A stretch of 60,254 nt of DNA from contig JBLMWU010000280.1 of assembly GCA_050257395.1 (NCBI GenBank), positions 1-60,254 of the forward strand, written 5' to 3'. Every line of letters starts with the position of its first letter. Position 1 is the stretch's first letter. Source of the DNA: JAIRTY01 sp050257395. GTDB taxonomy: Bacteria; Actinomycetota; Actinomycetes; Streptosporangiales; Streptosporangiaceae. Under the pieces are notes generated by a model. That model was not told the origin of the DNA. It saw only the letters and a list, made by a program, of their open reading frames with translations, and searched no databases. Shown here piece by piece: positions 35,704-42,055 of the stretch. Position numbers and translations under genes: made by a program.

Positions 35704-36803
35704 CCGGCGAGGGCAGCCCCGGCAGCACCGGGCTGGCGGTCGACGCCCAGGTCCGGCGCGGGGATTTCACGCTCAGCGCCGCCTTCACCGCCGCTCCCGG
35801 CCAGGTCCTCGGCGTGCTCGGGCCGAACGGGGCGGGCAAGACCACGCTGCTGCACGCCCTGGCCGGGCTGACCCCGGTCGCCACCGGCCGCATCACCCTC
35901 GCCGGCCAGCTGCTGGACGACGCGGACTCGGGCGCGTTCGCCGAGGCCGCGCAGCGGCCCATCGGCTTCGTGTTCCAGGACTACCGGCTGTTCCCGCATC
36001 TCAGCGTGCTGGACAACGTGGCTTTCTCACCCCGCGCCCGCGGGCTGGGCAAGGCCGCCGCCCGGGCTGAAGCCCACCACTGGCTCGGCCGCCTGGGCCT
36101 CAGCGACCTCGCCGGGCGCAAGCCCGGCGCCCTGTCCGGCGGGCAGGCGCAGCGGGTCGCGCTGGGCCGGGCCCTGGCCGGCCGGCCTCAGCTGCTGCTG
36201 CTGGACGAGCCGCTGTCCGCGCTGGACGCGCGCACCCGGCTGGACGTCCAGAGCGAGCTGCGGCGTCACCTCGCGGACTTCGCCGGGCCGTGCCTGGTGG
36301 TGACCCACGACCCGGTAGAGGCCCTGGTGCTGGCCGACCGGCTGCTGGTGCTGGAGGACGGGCGGATCGTCCAGGAAGGCACCCCCGCGCAGGTGGCCCG
36401 GCAGCCCGCCACCGAGTACGTGGCCAGGCTGGTCGGGCTCAACCTGTACGCCGGGCAGGTGGACGGGGCCGCGGTCCGGCTCACCGCGGGCGGCGCGTTC
36501 ATCGTCCCCGACCACGGCCAGCACGGCGACGTGCTGGTCGCGGTGCGCCCGTCCGCCGTGGTCGTCAGCAGTCAGCCGCCGGGTCCCAGCAGCGCCCGCA
36601 ACACCTGGCCGGCCCGGATCGCCGGGCTGACCCTGCTGGCCGACCGGGTCCGGCTCGACCTGGACGGCGAGCCACCCGCCCTGGTCGACGTCACCCCGGC
36701 GGCCGTGGCCGACCTGTCCCTCGCCCCCGGCAGCCAGGTGTGGCTCAGCGTCAAGGCCACCGAGCTTGAGGTCTACCCCCGGGACGGCGGCCCGCCGGGC
36801 TGA
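35700..36803 (+). CDS. modC: molybdate ABC transporter ATP-binding protein
   Basis: 367 residues. Walker A GPNGAGKTTLLHALAG, Q-loop FVFQDYRLFPH, signature LSGGQAQRVALGRAL, Walker B LLLLDEPLSALD and H-loop VVTHDP. A C-terminal TOBE/Mop domain (about 290-360) senses molybdate. GTG 35700 overlaps the modB stop by 4 bp. Confidence 0.93.
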   Translation: MTGEGSPGSTGLAVDAQVRRGDFTLSAAFTAAPGQVLGVLGPNGAGKTTLLHALAGLTPVATGRITLAGQLLDDADSGAFAEAAQRPIGFVFQDYRLFPHLSVLDNVAFSPRARGLGKAAARAEAHHWLGRLGLSDLAGRKPGALSGGQAQRVALGRALAGRPQLLLLDEPLSALDARTRLDVQSELRRHLADFAGPCLVVTHDPVEALVLADRLLVLEDGRIVQEGTPAQVARQPATEYVARLVGLNLYAGQVDGAAVRLTAGGAFIVPDHGQHGDVLVAVRPSAVVVSSQPPGPSSARNTWPARIAGLTLLADRVRLDLDGEPPALVDVTPAAVADLSLAPGSQVWLSVKATELEVYPRDGGPPG

Positions 36804-36878
36804 GCCGCCGCGGCGGCAGCATGGCCGCATGGACCCGGGGCATGATGAGCGCTGCAGGATCACCGGACGGAGGACGGC

Positions 36879-37628
36879 GTGGGCGCTGAAGCGGAAGGCC
36901 AGGCACCGGGCCCGGGGCACGTGCCGCCGGAGGCGGCCCTGCCGACCGTGCTCCTGCCCGGGCTGCTCACCTCTCCCCGGCTGTACGCGGGACAGCTCCC
37001 GGCGCTGTGGCGGTTCGGGCCGGTCACCGTCGCCGACAACACTTCCGCCGGCACCGTCGGCGAGCTGGCCAGCCGCATCCTCGCGGCCGCGCCGCCGCGG
37101 TTCGCGCTGGCCGGCCTGTCCATGGGCGGCTACCTCGCCCTGGAGATCATGCGCCAGGCCCCGGAGCGGGTCGCGAAGCTCGCGCTCCTCGACACGTCCG
37201 CCCGGCCGGACACCCCCGCCCAGACCGAGCGCCGCCGGTCGCAGATCGCCAAGACCCGGGCCGGGAAGTTCGACGAGGTCGTCGCCGAGCAGTGGCCGCT
37301 CTACGTCAGCCCCGCCTCGCTGGGCAACCAGGCGCTGTGGGCGGTCGTACGGCTGATGGCCGAGGAGGCCGGCCCGGACGCGTTCATCCGGCAGCAGCAC
37401 GCGCTCATCGCGCGGCCCGATTCCCGGCCGTCCCTGGCCGCCATCAGCTGCCCCACGCTGGTGCTCGTCGGCGACAGCGATGCGCTGACGCCGCCCGAGC
37501 TGTCGGAGGAGATCGCCGCCGGGATCCCCGGCGCGCGGCTGGTCACCATCCCCGGCAGCGGGCACCTGTCCACCCTCGAGCAGCCTGGCCTGGTGTCCGC
37601 CGCGCTGGCCGGGTGGCTCAGCGGCTAG
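36879..37628 (+). CDS. alpha/beta hydrolase
   Basis: 249 residues. Nucleophile elbow LAGLSMGGYLALEIM (Ser about 89), acid LVGDSDALTPPELS, His IPGSGHLSTLEQP. Small cap insertion. Resembles the 3-oxoadipate enol-lactonase/esterase-like hydrolases, but substrate is not determinable. GTG 36879 with GGAGG. Convergent, overlapping the SBP-like gene at 37625 by 4 bp. Confidence 0.82.
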   Translation: MGAEAEGQAPGPGHVPPEAALPTVLLPGLLTSPRLYAGQLPALWRFGPVTVADNTSAGTVGELASRILAAAPPRFALAGLSMGGYLALEIMRQAPERVAKLALLDTSARPDTPAQTERRRSQIAKTRAGKFDEVVAEQWPLYVSPASLGNQALWAVVRLMAEEAGPDAFIRQQHALIARPDSRPSLAAISCPTLVLVGDSDALTPPELSEEIAAGIPGARLVTIPGSGHLSTLEQPGLVSAALAGWLSG

Positions 37629-38509
37629 GCCAGGACCGCCTGGTCGTAGCCGGGCCGCGTCTGGGCGCCAGGATCGAGCAGGTCCCAGGCCCGCATCCAG
37701 CGGTGGGTCTGCTCGAACATCTCCCTCGTGTACGGCTCGGTCACGATCCGCTCGCCCGGGCCGAACCGCCGCACGTCCACCAGTGCCTGGATGTCTTCGG
37801 GCATCTCCCGCAGCCAGTAGTGCTTGTACCGCTCGGGTTCGAGGTCGATGTCGCGCTGCGCGTGCCGCAGGGCCTCGAAGTACTTCGCCACGTCATCCGT
37901 GCTGGACTCTTCGCTCACGAGAAAGCCCATCATGAACGTCGTGTCCACGAGCTTGCGGAAGCCTTGCTGTTCGAGCACGTAGTACTGCGGGCCGAACACG
38001 TTCGCCGCCGCCACCTTGCGCTCGAGCATCAGCCGCACCCGGTCGTACGGCAGGCCGATGAAGCTCAGCTCGATCTGCGGGCGCTCCAGGTAAGGCTCCA
38101 GGCCCTGGATGGCGGAGTAGTGGCTGCCGGAGTGGTAGCCGACTCCGACCGGCACTCCCGCCAGGTCCTCCGGCCGCCGGTGCCCGGACTCCGGGGCCAC
38201 GAAGATGCCAGCCGGGCAGACCGAGTACGCCTTCCCCCACATCCGGCCGCCGCTGACGGTGGCGGACGCGTTGACCGCCCAGTGGCAGGCGGCGGAGATG
38301 TCGCAGCTGCGGCCCTTCTGCATGTCCTCGAAGGCGCCGCTGATGAACTCCGGGGGCACGTCGTCCGTCGTCTTGATTGATGACGTGGTCACACTGCCGC
38401 CAGCCAGGCTGTCCTCGAACTCGTAGTCGAGGCCTGCCTCGCGGAAGTAGCCGTGCTCCTCCGCCACCCATTCCTGCAGCCGCACGTGCGGCTGGATCCG
38501 GAACGTCAT
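37625..38509 (-). CDS. type 2 periplasmic-binding-fold protein without signal peptide
   Basis: 294 residues. Pattern of NMT1/SsuA/dihydroxyphthalate-decarboxylase-like binding proteins: LQEWVAEEHGYFREAGLDYEF, RRPEDLAGVPVGVGYHSGSHYSAIQGLE and LMLERKVAAANVFGPQYYVLEQQGFRKLVDT. There is no signal peptide, lipobox or transporter gene beside it, so it is probably cytosolic and may be an enzyme or sensor rather than a transport protein. Divergent from a LysR gene that may regulate it. HxxH-like GYHSGSH may bind a ligand or metal. Confidence 0.7.
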   Translation of the reverse strand: MTFRIQPHVRLQEWVAEEHGYFREAGLDYEFEDSLAGGSVTTSSIKTTDDVPPEFISGAFEDMQKGRSCDISAACHWAVNASATVSGGRMWGKAYSVCPAGIFVAPESGHRRPEDLAGVPVGVGYHSGSHYSAIQGLEPYLERPQIELSFIGLPYDRVRLMLERKVAAANVFGPQYYVLEQQGFRKLVDTTFMMGFLVSEESSTDDVAKYFEALRHAQRDIDLEPERYKHYWLREMPEDIQALVDVRRFGPGERIVTEPYTREMFEQTHRWMRAWDLLDPGAQTRPGYDQAVLA

Positions 38510-38637
38510 GCGTCATCACCTCTGCGGTTGCCGGGGTCATCGCCGGTTTCCGCCAACGTAAGGCCGCCCTTCCATAGGGACAAGCTGGCATGTTCTATCG
38601 TTCAATCGAATCCCGCTATGGCAGGGAGGCCCGCACC

Positions 38638-39621
38638 GTGGACCCGCGGCCCATCCCGCCCGAGCTCTCCGTGACCCGCCTGCGCATCTTCGCCGCCGTG
38701 GTCGAGCAGGGCGGCTACACGGCTGCCGCGCGCAGTCTCCAGCTCAGCCAGCCCACCGTGTCCTGGCACGTGCAGGCGCTGGAGCGGGCGTTCGGCGCCA
38801 GTCTGCTGGTGTACCGGGCCAGGCGGGTGCACCTGACCGCCGCTGGCGAGGCGGTGTACGCCGTGGCCTGCCGCACCCTGCGGGACGTGGAGGAGCTCAG
38901 TGCTCAGATCACCGGGCTGAGCAACGGGCAGGCGGGCCGGGTGCGGCTGGCCGCCAGCATCGCGTTCGAGCAGGCTTTCTTCTTCGACACGGTGGTGGCG
39001 CCGTTCGGCCGCGCCCACCCGGACATCGGGATCTCGCTGCGGTTCGGGACGAGCCGCCAGATGGCCGAGGCCGTCCGCGCCCGCGAGGCCGATCTCGCCT
39101 ACGTGATGCACACCCACCTGCCGCCGGACGTGCGGTACCGGCCGCTGCACGGCAGCCGCGTGGTCTTCTTCGCCGCCCACGGCCATCCGCTCGCGGCGCG
39201 GCCCCACCTGCCGTCCACCTGGGCGGCCAGCACCGGGCTGATCACCGCGCCGCTGGACAGCGCCGAGTGGGAGTACTACGGGCAGGCGCTGCGGGCCGCG
39301 GGGGTGCACGGCTACCGGGTGGCGCTCGAGATCAGCGGCATCCAGGCCCGGGTGCTGGCGGCGCAGGCCGGGCTGGGGGTACTGCCGGTCTTCTGGCCGC
39401 CGTACGCGGGCCGGGCCCAGCTGCCGGGGCTGCGCCCGCTGCCGGTCTCCGGCGAACCCCCGGCCGGCCCTGACTTCGGCCTGGCCGAGCGCGCCGAGGA
39501 ACCCCGTACCCGTTCCGTCACGTCGCTGGCCGCCTGGGTGCGCGAGGTGACCGCGGAGGGGGCGCATTCCGGGGCCGCCGGTTCCGCCGTCCCGCCCCGG
39601 GAAGAGCCGGGGCGGAAATAA
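38638..39621 (+). CDS. LysR-family transcriptional regulator
   Basis: 327 residues from GTG 38638 (GGGAGG upstream). HTH: SVTRLRIFAAVVEQGGYTAAARSLQLSQPTVSWHVQALERAFGASLLVY. Effector-binding domain from about 95 (GRVRLAASIAFEQAFFFDTVVAPF). An upstream in-frame start at 38590 is less likely. Divergent from the SBP-like gene; the 128-bp gap holds ATCGTTCAATCGAAT and an imperfect CATAGGGA...TCCCGCTATG repeat that could be its site. Confidence 0.87.
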   Translation: MDPRPIPPELSVTRLRIFAAVVEQGGYTAAARSLQLSQPTVSWHVQALERAFGASLLVYRARRVHLTAAGEAVYAVACRTLRDVEELSAQITGLSNGQAGRVRLAASIAFEQAFFFDTVVAPFGRAHPDIGISLRFGTSRQMAEAVRAREADLAYVMHTHLPPDVRYRPLHGSRVVFFAAHGHPLAARPHLPSTWAASTGLITAPLDSAEWEYYGQALRAAGVHGYRVALEISGIQARVLAAQAGLGVLPVFWPPYAGRAQLPGLRPLPVSGEPPAGPDFGLAERAEEPRTRSVTSLAAWVREVTAEGAHSGAAGSAVPPREEPGRK

Positions 39622-39623
39622 TG

Positions 39624-39652
39624 TTGCCCATTGCGGCGCTAGCACTTACAGT
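39624..39652 (+). promoter_or_regulatory. sigma70-like promoter ahead of the tRNA-array leader
   Basis: TTGCCC (39624-39629), 17-nt spacer, TACAGT (39647-39652). The surroundings are AT-richer than the rest of the window. It points into the 37-codon frame at 39683. Confidence 0.6.
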
Positions 39653-39682
39653 TGAAAATAACCGCAAGAAAGGAACCGTCCG

Positions 39683-39796
39683 GTGAAACTCTGGTCCGTC
39701 AGCGGCAGGCAGAACGAACGGCACACACGGCCGTCGTTCATGCTGCCGTGTGCGTACCAGCTCAGCGGCGGGCCTCGCGGGGTGGTTTCTGGGTAA
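39683..39796 (+). CDS. possible 37-residue small protein or leader peptide
   Basis: GTG 39683 preceded by AAGAAAGGAA at good spacing; the frame reads MKLWSVSGRQNERHTRPSFM, continues LPCAYQLSGGPRGVVSG and stops with TAA at 39794-39796. It lies between a good promoter (39624-39652) and an intrinsic terminator (39820-39860), so it looks like a complete small transcription unit. No similarity recognised. It may be a small protein, a leader peptide that controls the following hairpin, or simply a small RNA. Confidence 0.45.
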   Translation: MKLWSVSGRQNERHTRPSFMLPCAYQLSGGPRGVVSG

Positions 39797-39819
39797 GCCT
39801 TACCAGGGCAGATGCCAGG

Positions 39820-39860
39820 AACCGCCCGCCGGGGAGAGCCCCCAGCGGGCGGTTTCAATT
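39820..39860 (+). terminator. strong hairpin terminator before the tRNA array
   Basis: AACCGCCCGC (39820-39829) pairs perfectly with GCGGGCGGTT (39845-39854); the loop itself contains GGGG-AGAG-CCCC. TTCAATTT follows. The clearest intrinsic terminator in the window. Confidence 0.8.
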
Positions 39861-39921
39861 TGTCAGCAACTAATGTCGCTACACGTTTTATTTGGGCTGC
39901 GCAAAAAAATGCGGCCCCGCA
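39861..39921. other. AT-rich leader of the tRNA array
   Basis: Unusually AT-rich 60 bp (TAATGT, GTTTTATTT, a run of seven A) between the terminator and tRNA-Trp. Likely contains the array promoter, but no well-spaced -35/-10 pair could be fixed. Confidence 0.35.
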
Positions 39922-39995
39922 CAGGGATGACCCAGCGGCTAGGGACCCGGTCTCCAAAACCGGCGGAATGACAGTTCGACTCTGTCCGTCCCTGC
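39922..39995 (+). tRNA. tRNA-Trp(CCA)
   Basis: Acceptor CAGGGAT/GTCCCTG, anticodon stem CCGGT/ACCGG with loop CTCCAAA, T arm GACAG-TTCGACT-CTGTC. No encoded CCA. First tRNA of the array. Confidence 0.85.
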
Positions 39996-40150
39996 GAGCA
40001 CCACCTGCGGGTGAACGTGCCTGCGTATTGACAACTCCACAGCGTGAGCACCATGCACACAGCAGGCCGAGGCACGGGACGGAACCATGTGCGCCCGTGC
40101 AGGCCTGCCAGCTCGGGGTGGGCCCGCGGGGGGCGGGGGCACCCCAGGAC
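39996..40150. other. structured spacer in the tRNA array
   Basis: No tRNA recognised. Contains the left copy of a 16-bp inverted repeat (40036-40051), a hairpin GCACGGG/CCCGTGC (40072-40100) and a GGGGTG/CACCCC hairpin (40115-40145) just before tRNA-Ala. Confidence 0.5.
40036..40051 (+). repeat. left arm of 16-bp inverted repeat spanning the array
   Basis: TCCACAGCGTGAGCAC here is the exact reverse complement of 42994-43009, about 2.96 kb away, downstream of the last canonical tRNA. Confidence 0.7.
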
Positions 40151-40223
40151 GGGGCTGTAGCTCAGATGGGAGAGCGCTGCGCTCGCACCGCAGAGGCCGC
40201 GGGTTCGAACCCCGCCAGTTCCA
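40151..40223 (+). tRNA. tRNA-Ala(CGC)
   Basis: Acceptor GGGGCTG/CAGTTCC (two G-U pairs), anticodon stem CTGCG/CGCAG with loop CTCGCAC, T loop TTCGAAC, discriminator A. Confidence 0.9.
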
Positions 40224-40234
40224 CGCGTCACCGA

Positions 40235-40309
40235 CGGGATGTAGCCCAGCCTGGCCAGGGCACCTGGTTTGGGACCAGGAGAGCGCAGGTTCGAATCCTG
40301 CCATCCCGA
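40235..40309 (+). tRNA. tRNA-Pro(UGG)
   Basis: Acceptor CGGGATG/CATCCCG, anticodon stem CCTGG/CCAGG with loop TTTGGGA, T arm GCAGG-TTCGAAT-CCTGC, discriminator A. Confidence 0.9.
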
Positions 40310-40324
40310 CGATGCCCCACCCGG

Positions 40325-40426
40325 GGGCGAGTCGAAGCTGTGCCGGTTATCTGGTCTCCGTGGTTCAACTCCACAACCGCCCCACTCTGACCAGGGGCGG
40401 ACCGGCCGGCGGCCGCACATTCGCCC
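40325..40426 (+). ncRNA. Y-RNA-like / tRNA-mimic element 1
   Basis: Terminal stem GGGCGA (40325-40330) with TCGCCC (40421-40426), extendable outward. Directly inside are GTCGAAG (40331-40337) and, on the 3' side, CACAT (40416-40420). CCGGTTATC follows at 40343, and GCCGG/CCGGC can form an inner helix. The insert has a T-arm-like hairpin CGTGG-TTCAACT-CCACA (40359-40375) followed by a closed acceptor-like hairpin CCGCCCC/GGGGCGG (40377-40400); no D arm follows. Same layout as elements 2-4 near the Ro60 gene. The family assignment is mine and not taken from a known model. Confidence 0.55.
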
Positions 40427-40431
40427 TCCCC

Positions 40432-40503
40432 GCGCCGCAAGCATGACGGGTGATGCACGGGCCTCTTAAGCCCGGGAACAGAGTTCGAGCCTCTGGCGGC
40501 GTA
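40432..40503 (+). tRNA. tRNA-Lys(CUU)
   Basis: Acceptor GCGCCGC/GCGGCGT, D stem GCAT/ATGC, anticodon stem CGGGC/GCCCG with loop CTCTTAA, T arm CAGAG-TTCGAGC-CTCTG. Confidence 0.88.
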
Positions 40504-40515
40504 CGTGCAGTTCGA

Positions 40516-40587
40516 TGGCGGATGGTGTAACCGGCAGCACGGACGGCTCTGGACCGTTCAGTTCAGGTTCGAATCCTGATTCGCCAG
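40516..40587 (+). tRNA. tRNA-Gln(CUG)
   Basis: Acceptor TGGCGGA/TTCGCCA, anticodon stem GACGG/CCGTT with loop CTCTGGA, T arm CAGG-TTCGAAT-CCTG, discriminator G. Confidence 0.9.
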
Positions 40588-40591
40588 CCCA

Positions 40592-40688
40592 GGCAAGCCC
40601 GAGGTCAGGGAGTCGCCGCGCCGCGCGCCGCGGCAGCCGGCGCAGGGGGACGGTCCTCGCCCCAGCGGGACCGCGGGTAGGGCTTGCC
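40592..40688 (+). ncRNA. 97-nt structured element closed by a 9-bp stem
   Basis: GGCAAGCCC (40592-40600) pairs perfectly with GGGCTTGCC (40680-40688), enclosing very GC-rich sequence. It lies between tRNA-Gln and tRNA-Thr where a tRNA would be expected but has no T-loop, anticodon arm or GTCGAAG/CACAT boxes. Possibly a small RNA or a degraded tRNA pair; function unknown. Confidence 0.4.
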
Positions 40689-40708
40689 ATCCGCCTGTGC
40701 GGATCAAA

Positions 40709-40781
40709 GCCTCTGTAGCTCAGCTGGCAGAGCAGCTCCCTCGTAAGGAGAAGGTCACCGGGTCGGATCCGGTCAGAGGCT
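40709..40781 (+). tRNA. tRNA-Thr(CGU)
   Basis: Acceptor GCCTCTG/CAGAGGC, D arm GCTC-AGCTGGCA-GAGC, loop CTCGTAA on CTCC/GGAG. The T loop is GTCGGAT, lacking the usual TTCRA. Confidence 0.85.
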
Positions 40782-40787
40782 CGCATT

Positions 40788-40861
40788 GTCCTCGTAGCCC
40801 AACCAGGTAGGAGGCATCAGCCCGAGGAGCTGGGTAGCGCGTTCGAATCGCGCCGGGGACA
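40788..40861 (+). tRNA. atypical tRNA, anticodon reads GAG, class I body
   Basis: Acceptor GTCCTCG/CGGGGAC, T arm GCGCG-TTCGAAT-CGCGC. Anticodon stem TCAGC/GCTGG, loop CCGAGGA, so anticodon GAG (Leu) with C33. But there is no long variable arm, as Leu tRNAs need, and the D loop is enlarged. Identity uncertain. Confidence 0.6.
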
Positions 40862-40865
40862 CCAC

Positions 40866-40938
40866 GCCGCCGTAGCTCAGCGGGAAGAGCGCGCCCCTGG
40901 TACGGGCGAGGTCCCGGGTTCGAATCCCGGTGGTGGCT
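40866..40938 (+). tRNA. tRNA-Thr(GGU)
   Basis: Acceptor GCCGCCG/TGGTGGC, anticodon stem CGCCC/GGGCG with loop CTGGTAC, T arm CCGGG-TTCGAAT-CCCGG. Confidence 0.9.
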
Positions 40939-40942
40939 CCAT

Positions 40943-41014
40943 GCGGACGTAGCGCAGTGGCAGCGCGTCATCCCCCCACGATGAAGGCCGCGGGTTCGAG
41001 CCCCGCCGTCCGCT
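40943..41014 (+). tRNA. tRNA-Gly(CCC), C33
   Basis: Acceptor GCGGACG/CGTCCGC, anticodon stem TCATC/GATGA with loop CCCCCAC, so anticodon CCC with C in place of U33. T arm CGGG-TTCGAGC-CCCG. Confidence 0.87.
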
Positions 41015-41018
41015 CCAT

Positions 41019-41092
41019 GCGGTTGTAGCTCAGCAGGTCAGAGCGCCACCCCGCCACGGTGGAGGTCGCCAGTTCGATTCTGGTCAACCGCT
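41019..41092 (+). tRNA. tRNA-Gly(GCC), C33
   Basis: Acceptor GCGGTTG/CAACCGC, anticodon stem CCACC/GGTGG perfect, loop CCGCCAC: anticodon GCC, C33. Confidence 0.88.
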
Positions 41093-41097
41093 CTTAC

Positions 41098-41181
41098 GCG
41101 CTCGTGGCGGAACAGGTATACGCGTGCGGCCCAGGCCCGCATGCCCGCAAGGGCTTGAGAGTTCGACTCTCTCCGAGCGCA
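41098..41181 (+). tRNA. tRNA-Leu(CAG), C33
   Basis: Acceptor GCGCTCG/CGAGCGC, anticodon stem TGCGG/CCGCA with loop CCCAGGC: anticodon CAG, C33. Long variable arm GCCC-GCAA-GGGC. T arm GAGAG-TTCGACT-CTCTC. Confidence 0.9.
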
Positions 41182-41202
41182 CTGCGACATCAAGCCCCCG
41201 TT

Positions 41203-41286
41203 GGAGAGTGAACCAGGCAGGGGCCTGGGCCTCGTTGCTACCGAGTGCGTGGCTCCGGCCATGGCGTTCGAGTCGTCCGCTCTCCG
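41203..41286 (+). tRNA. tRNA-Ser(GCU)
   Basis: Acceptor GGAGAGT/GCTCTCC, loop TTGCTAC on CTCG/CGAG, long variable arm, T loop TTCGAGT. Discriminator G as usual for Ser. An unusual CCAGG/CCTGG helix lies in the D region. Confidence 0.85.
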
Positions 41287-41291
41287 CTGCT

Positions 41292-41379
41292 GGATGGTTG
41301 ACCGAGCGGGAAGGTGCCCGGCCGGAAACCGGTGGCCAGGGTGAGGAGCCCTGCGCAGGTTCGACTCCTGCACCATCCG
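41292..41379 (+). tRNA. tRNA-Ser(GGA), C33
   Basis: Acceptor GGATGGT/ACCATCC, loop CCGGAAA on CCGG/CCGG: anticodon GGA, C33. Long variable arm, T arm GCAGG-TTCGACT-CCTGC. Its last 13 nt are repeated just downstream. Confidence 0.88.
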
Positions 41380-41394
41380 CGCTGCACCATCCGC
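41368..41394 (+). repeat. 13-bp direct duplication of a tRNA-Ser 3' end
   Basis: CTGCACCATCCGC at 41368-41380 (end of tRNA-Ser) and again at 41382-41394. Such duplications of a tRNA 3' end can mark integration or slippage. Confidence 0.6.
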
Positions 41395-41450
41395 ACCTGG
41401 ATCGTGAAGCCGCCGAGGAGCGGCCCCCGGCTCGAACCCGGGAGGGGCGG
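41392..41450 (+). tRNA. possible D-armless tRNA-like element
   Basis: Acceptor-like CGCACCT/AGGGGCG (6 of 7 pairs), a hairpin GCCGC-CGAGGA-GCGGC in the anticodon position and a T arm CCCGG-CTCGAAC-CCGGG. Only 27 nt separate acceptor and T arm against about 41 in a normal tRNA, so the D arm is missing. Pseudo-tRNA or tRNA-like RNA. Confidence 0.35.
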
Positions 41451-41488
41451 GCGGCCGCCTGGGGAGCGTGACCTCCGCGATCCGCTGC

Positions 41489-41562
41489 GAGCCACTACCC
41501 AACCGGTGAAGGGGGCCGCCTGATACGCGGTTAGCTGCCTGGTCCGACTCCAGGGTGGCTCA
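41489..41562 (+). tRNA. tRNA-Ile(GAU)
   Basis: Acceptor GAGCCAC/GTGGCTC, anticodon stem CCGC/GCGG with loop CTGATAC, T arm CCTGG-TCCGACT-CCAGG (C at position 55). Confidence 0.85.
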
Positions 41563-41578
41563 CCAGCCCGGGCACCAC

Positions 41579-41654
41579 GGCGGCGTAGCTCAGCCAGGTC
41601 CAGAGCGCCCGGCCCATACCCGGGTGGCCGGTGGTTCGAATCCACCCGCCGCTA
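41579..41654 (+). tRNA. tRNA with CAU anticodon (Met-type), C33
   Basis: Acceptor GGCGGCG/CGCCGCT, anticodon stem CCCGG/CCGGG perfect, loop CCCATAC: CAU with C33. Could be elongator Met or Ile(CAU). T arm GGTGG-TTCGAAT-CCACC. Confidence 0.87.
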
Positions 41655-41676
41655 CCAGCACCAGACCAAACAGAAT

Positions 41677-41748
41677 GCCCCGTTGGAGTAGTGGTGATCT
41701 CACCTCGTTCTCAGCGAGGAGATGCCGGTTCGATTCCGGCACGGGGTA
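41677..41748 (+). tRNA. tRNA-Glu(CUC)
   Basis: Acceptor GCCCCGT/ACGGGGT, anticodon stem CCTCG/CGAGG with loop TTCTCAG, T arm GCCGG-TTCGATT-CCGGC. Confidence 0.9.
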
Positions 41749-41753
41749 CGCAA

Positions 41754-41831
41754 GCCGTCGTTGCTCTGATGGCCAGGGGCGACCGGACTTTCACTCCGGG
41801 TACGACGCGGGTTCGATTCCCGCCGACGGCG
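41754..41831 (+). tRNA. tRNA-Glu(UUC)
   Basis: Acceptor GCCGTCG/CGACGGC, anticodon stem CCGGA/TCCGG with loop CTTTCAC, T arm GCGGG-TTCGATT-CCCGC. Confidence 0.88.
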
Positions 41832-41854
41832 CTGTTCGCCGTCCACAAGAGTAT

Positions 41855-41925
41855 TCCGGTGTCGCCTAATGGCAGGGCCCATGGCTGTTAACCATGTGAT
41901 CGGGGTTCGAGTCCCTGCGCCGGAG
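41855..41925 (+). tRNA. tRNA-Asn(GUU)
   Basis: Acceptor TCCGGTG/CGCCGGA, anticodon stem CATGG/CCATG with loop CTGTTAA, T loop TTCGAGT. Confidence 0.9.
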
Positions 41926-42055
41926 CGTCCTGGCCGGGTAGGCCTGCCTCAAATGGAGAGTTGCACTCCGTAGCCGGAAGGACTCCGTATCCTGATTGGA
42001 TGCTAAGCGGTGTGTCAGCAGCAAGACAAACTAGCGAAGATGTACTGTAATCCAC
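41926..42055. other. spacer with hairpins before the HNH gene
   Basis: No complete tRNA. GTCCT...AGGAC and GGAG-AGTTGCA-CTCC could be a decayed tRNA-like element (about 41927-41985). From about 41990 the sequence drops to low GC, continuous with the HNH gene, so the junction of the acquired segment probably lies here. Confidence 0.4.

Noticed and set aside
41926..41990. Another tRNA between tRNA-Asn and the HNH gene
   Set aside because: Only isolated hairpins; no T loop, and the loop AGTTGCA has G at position 33 and no coherent acceptor.
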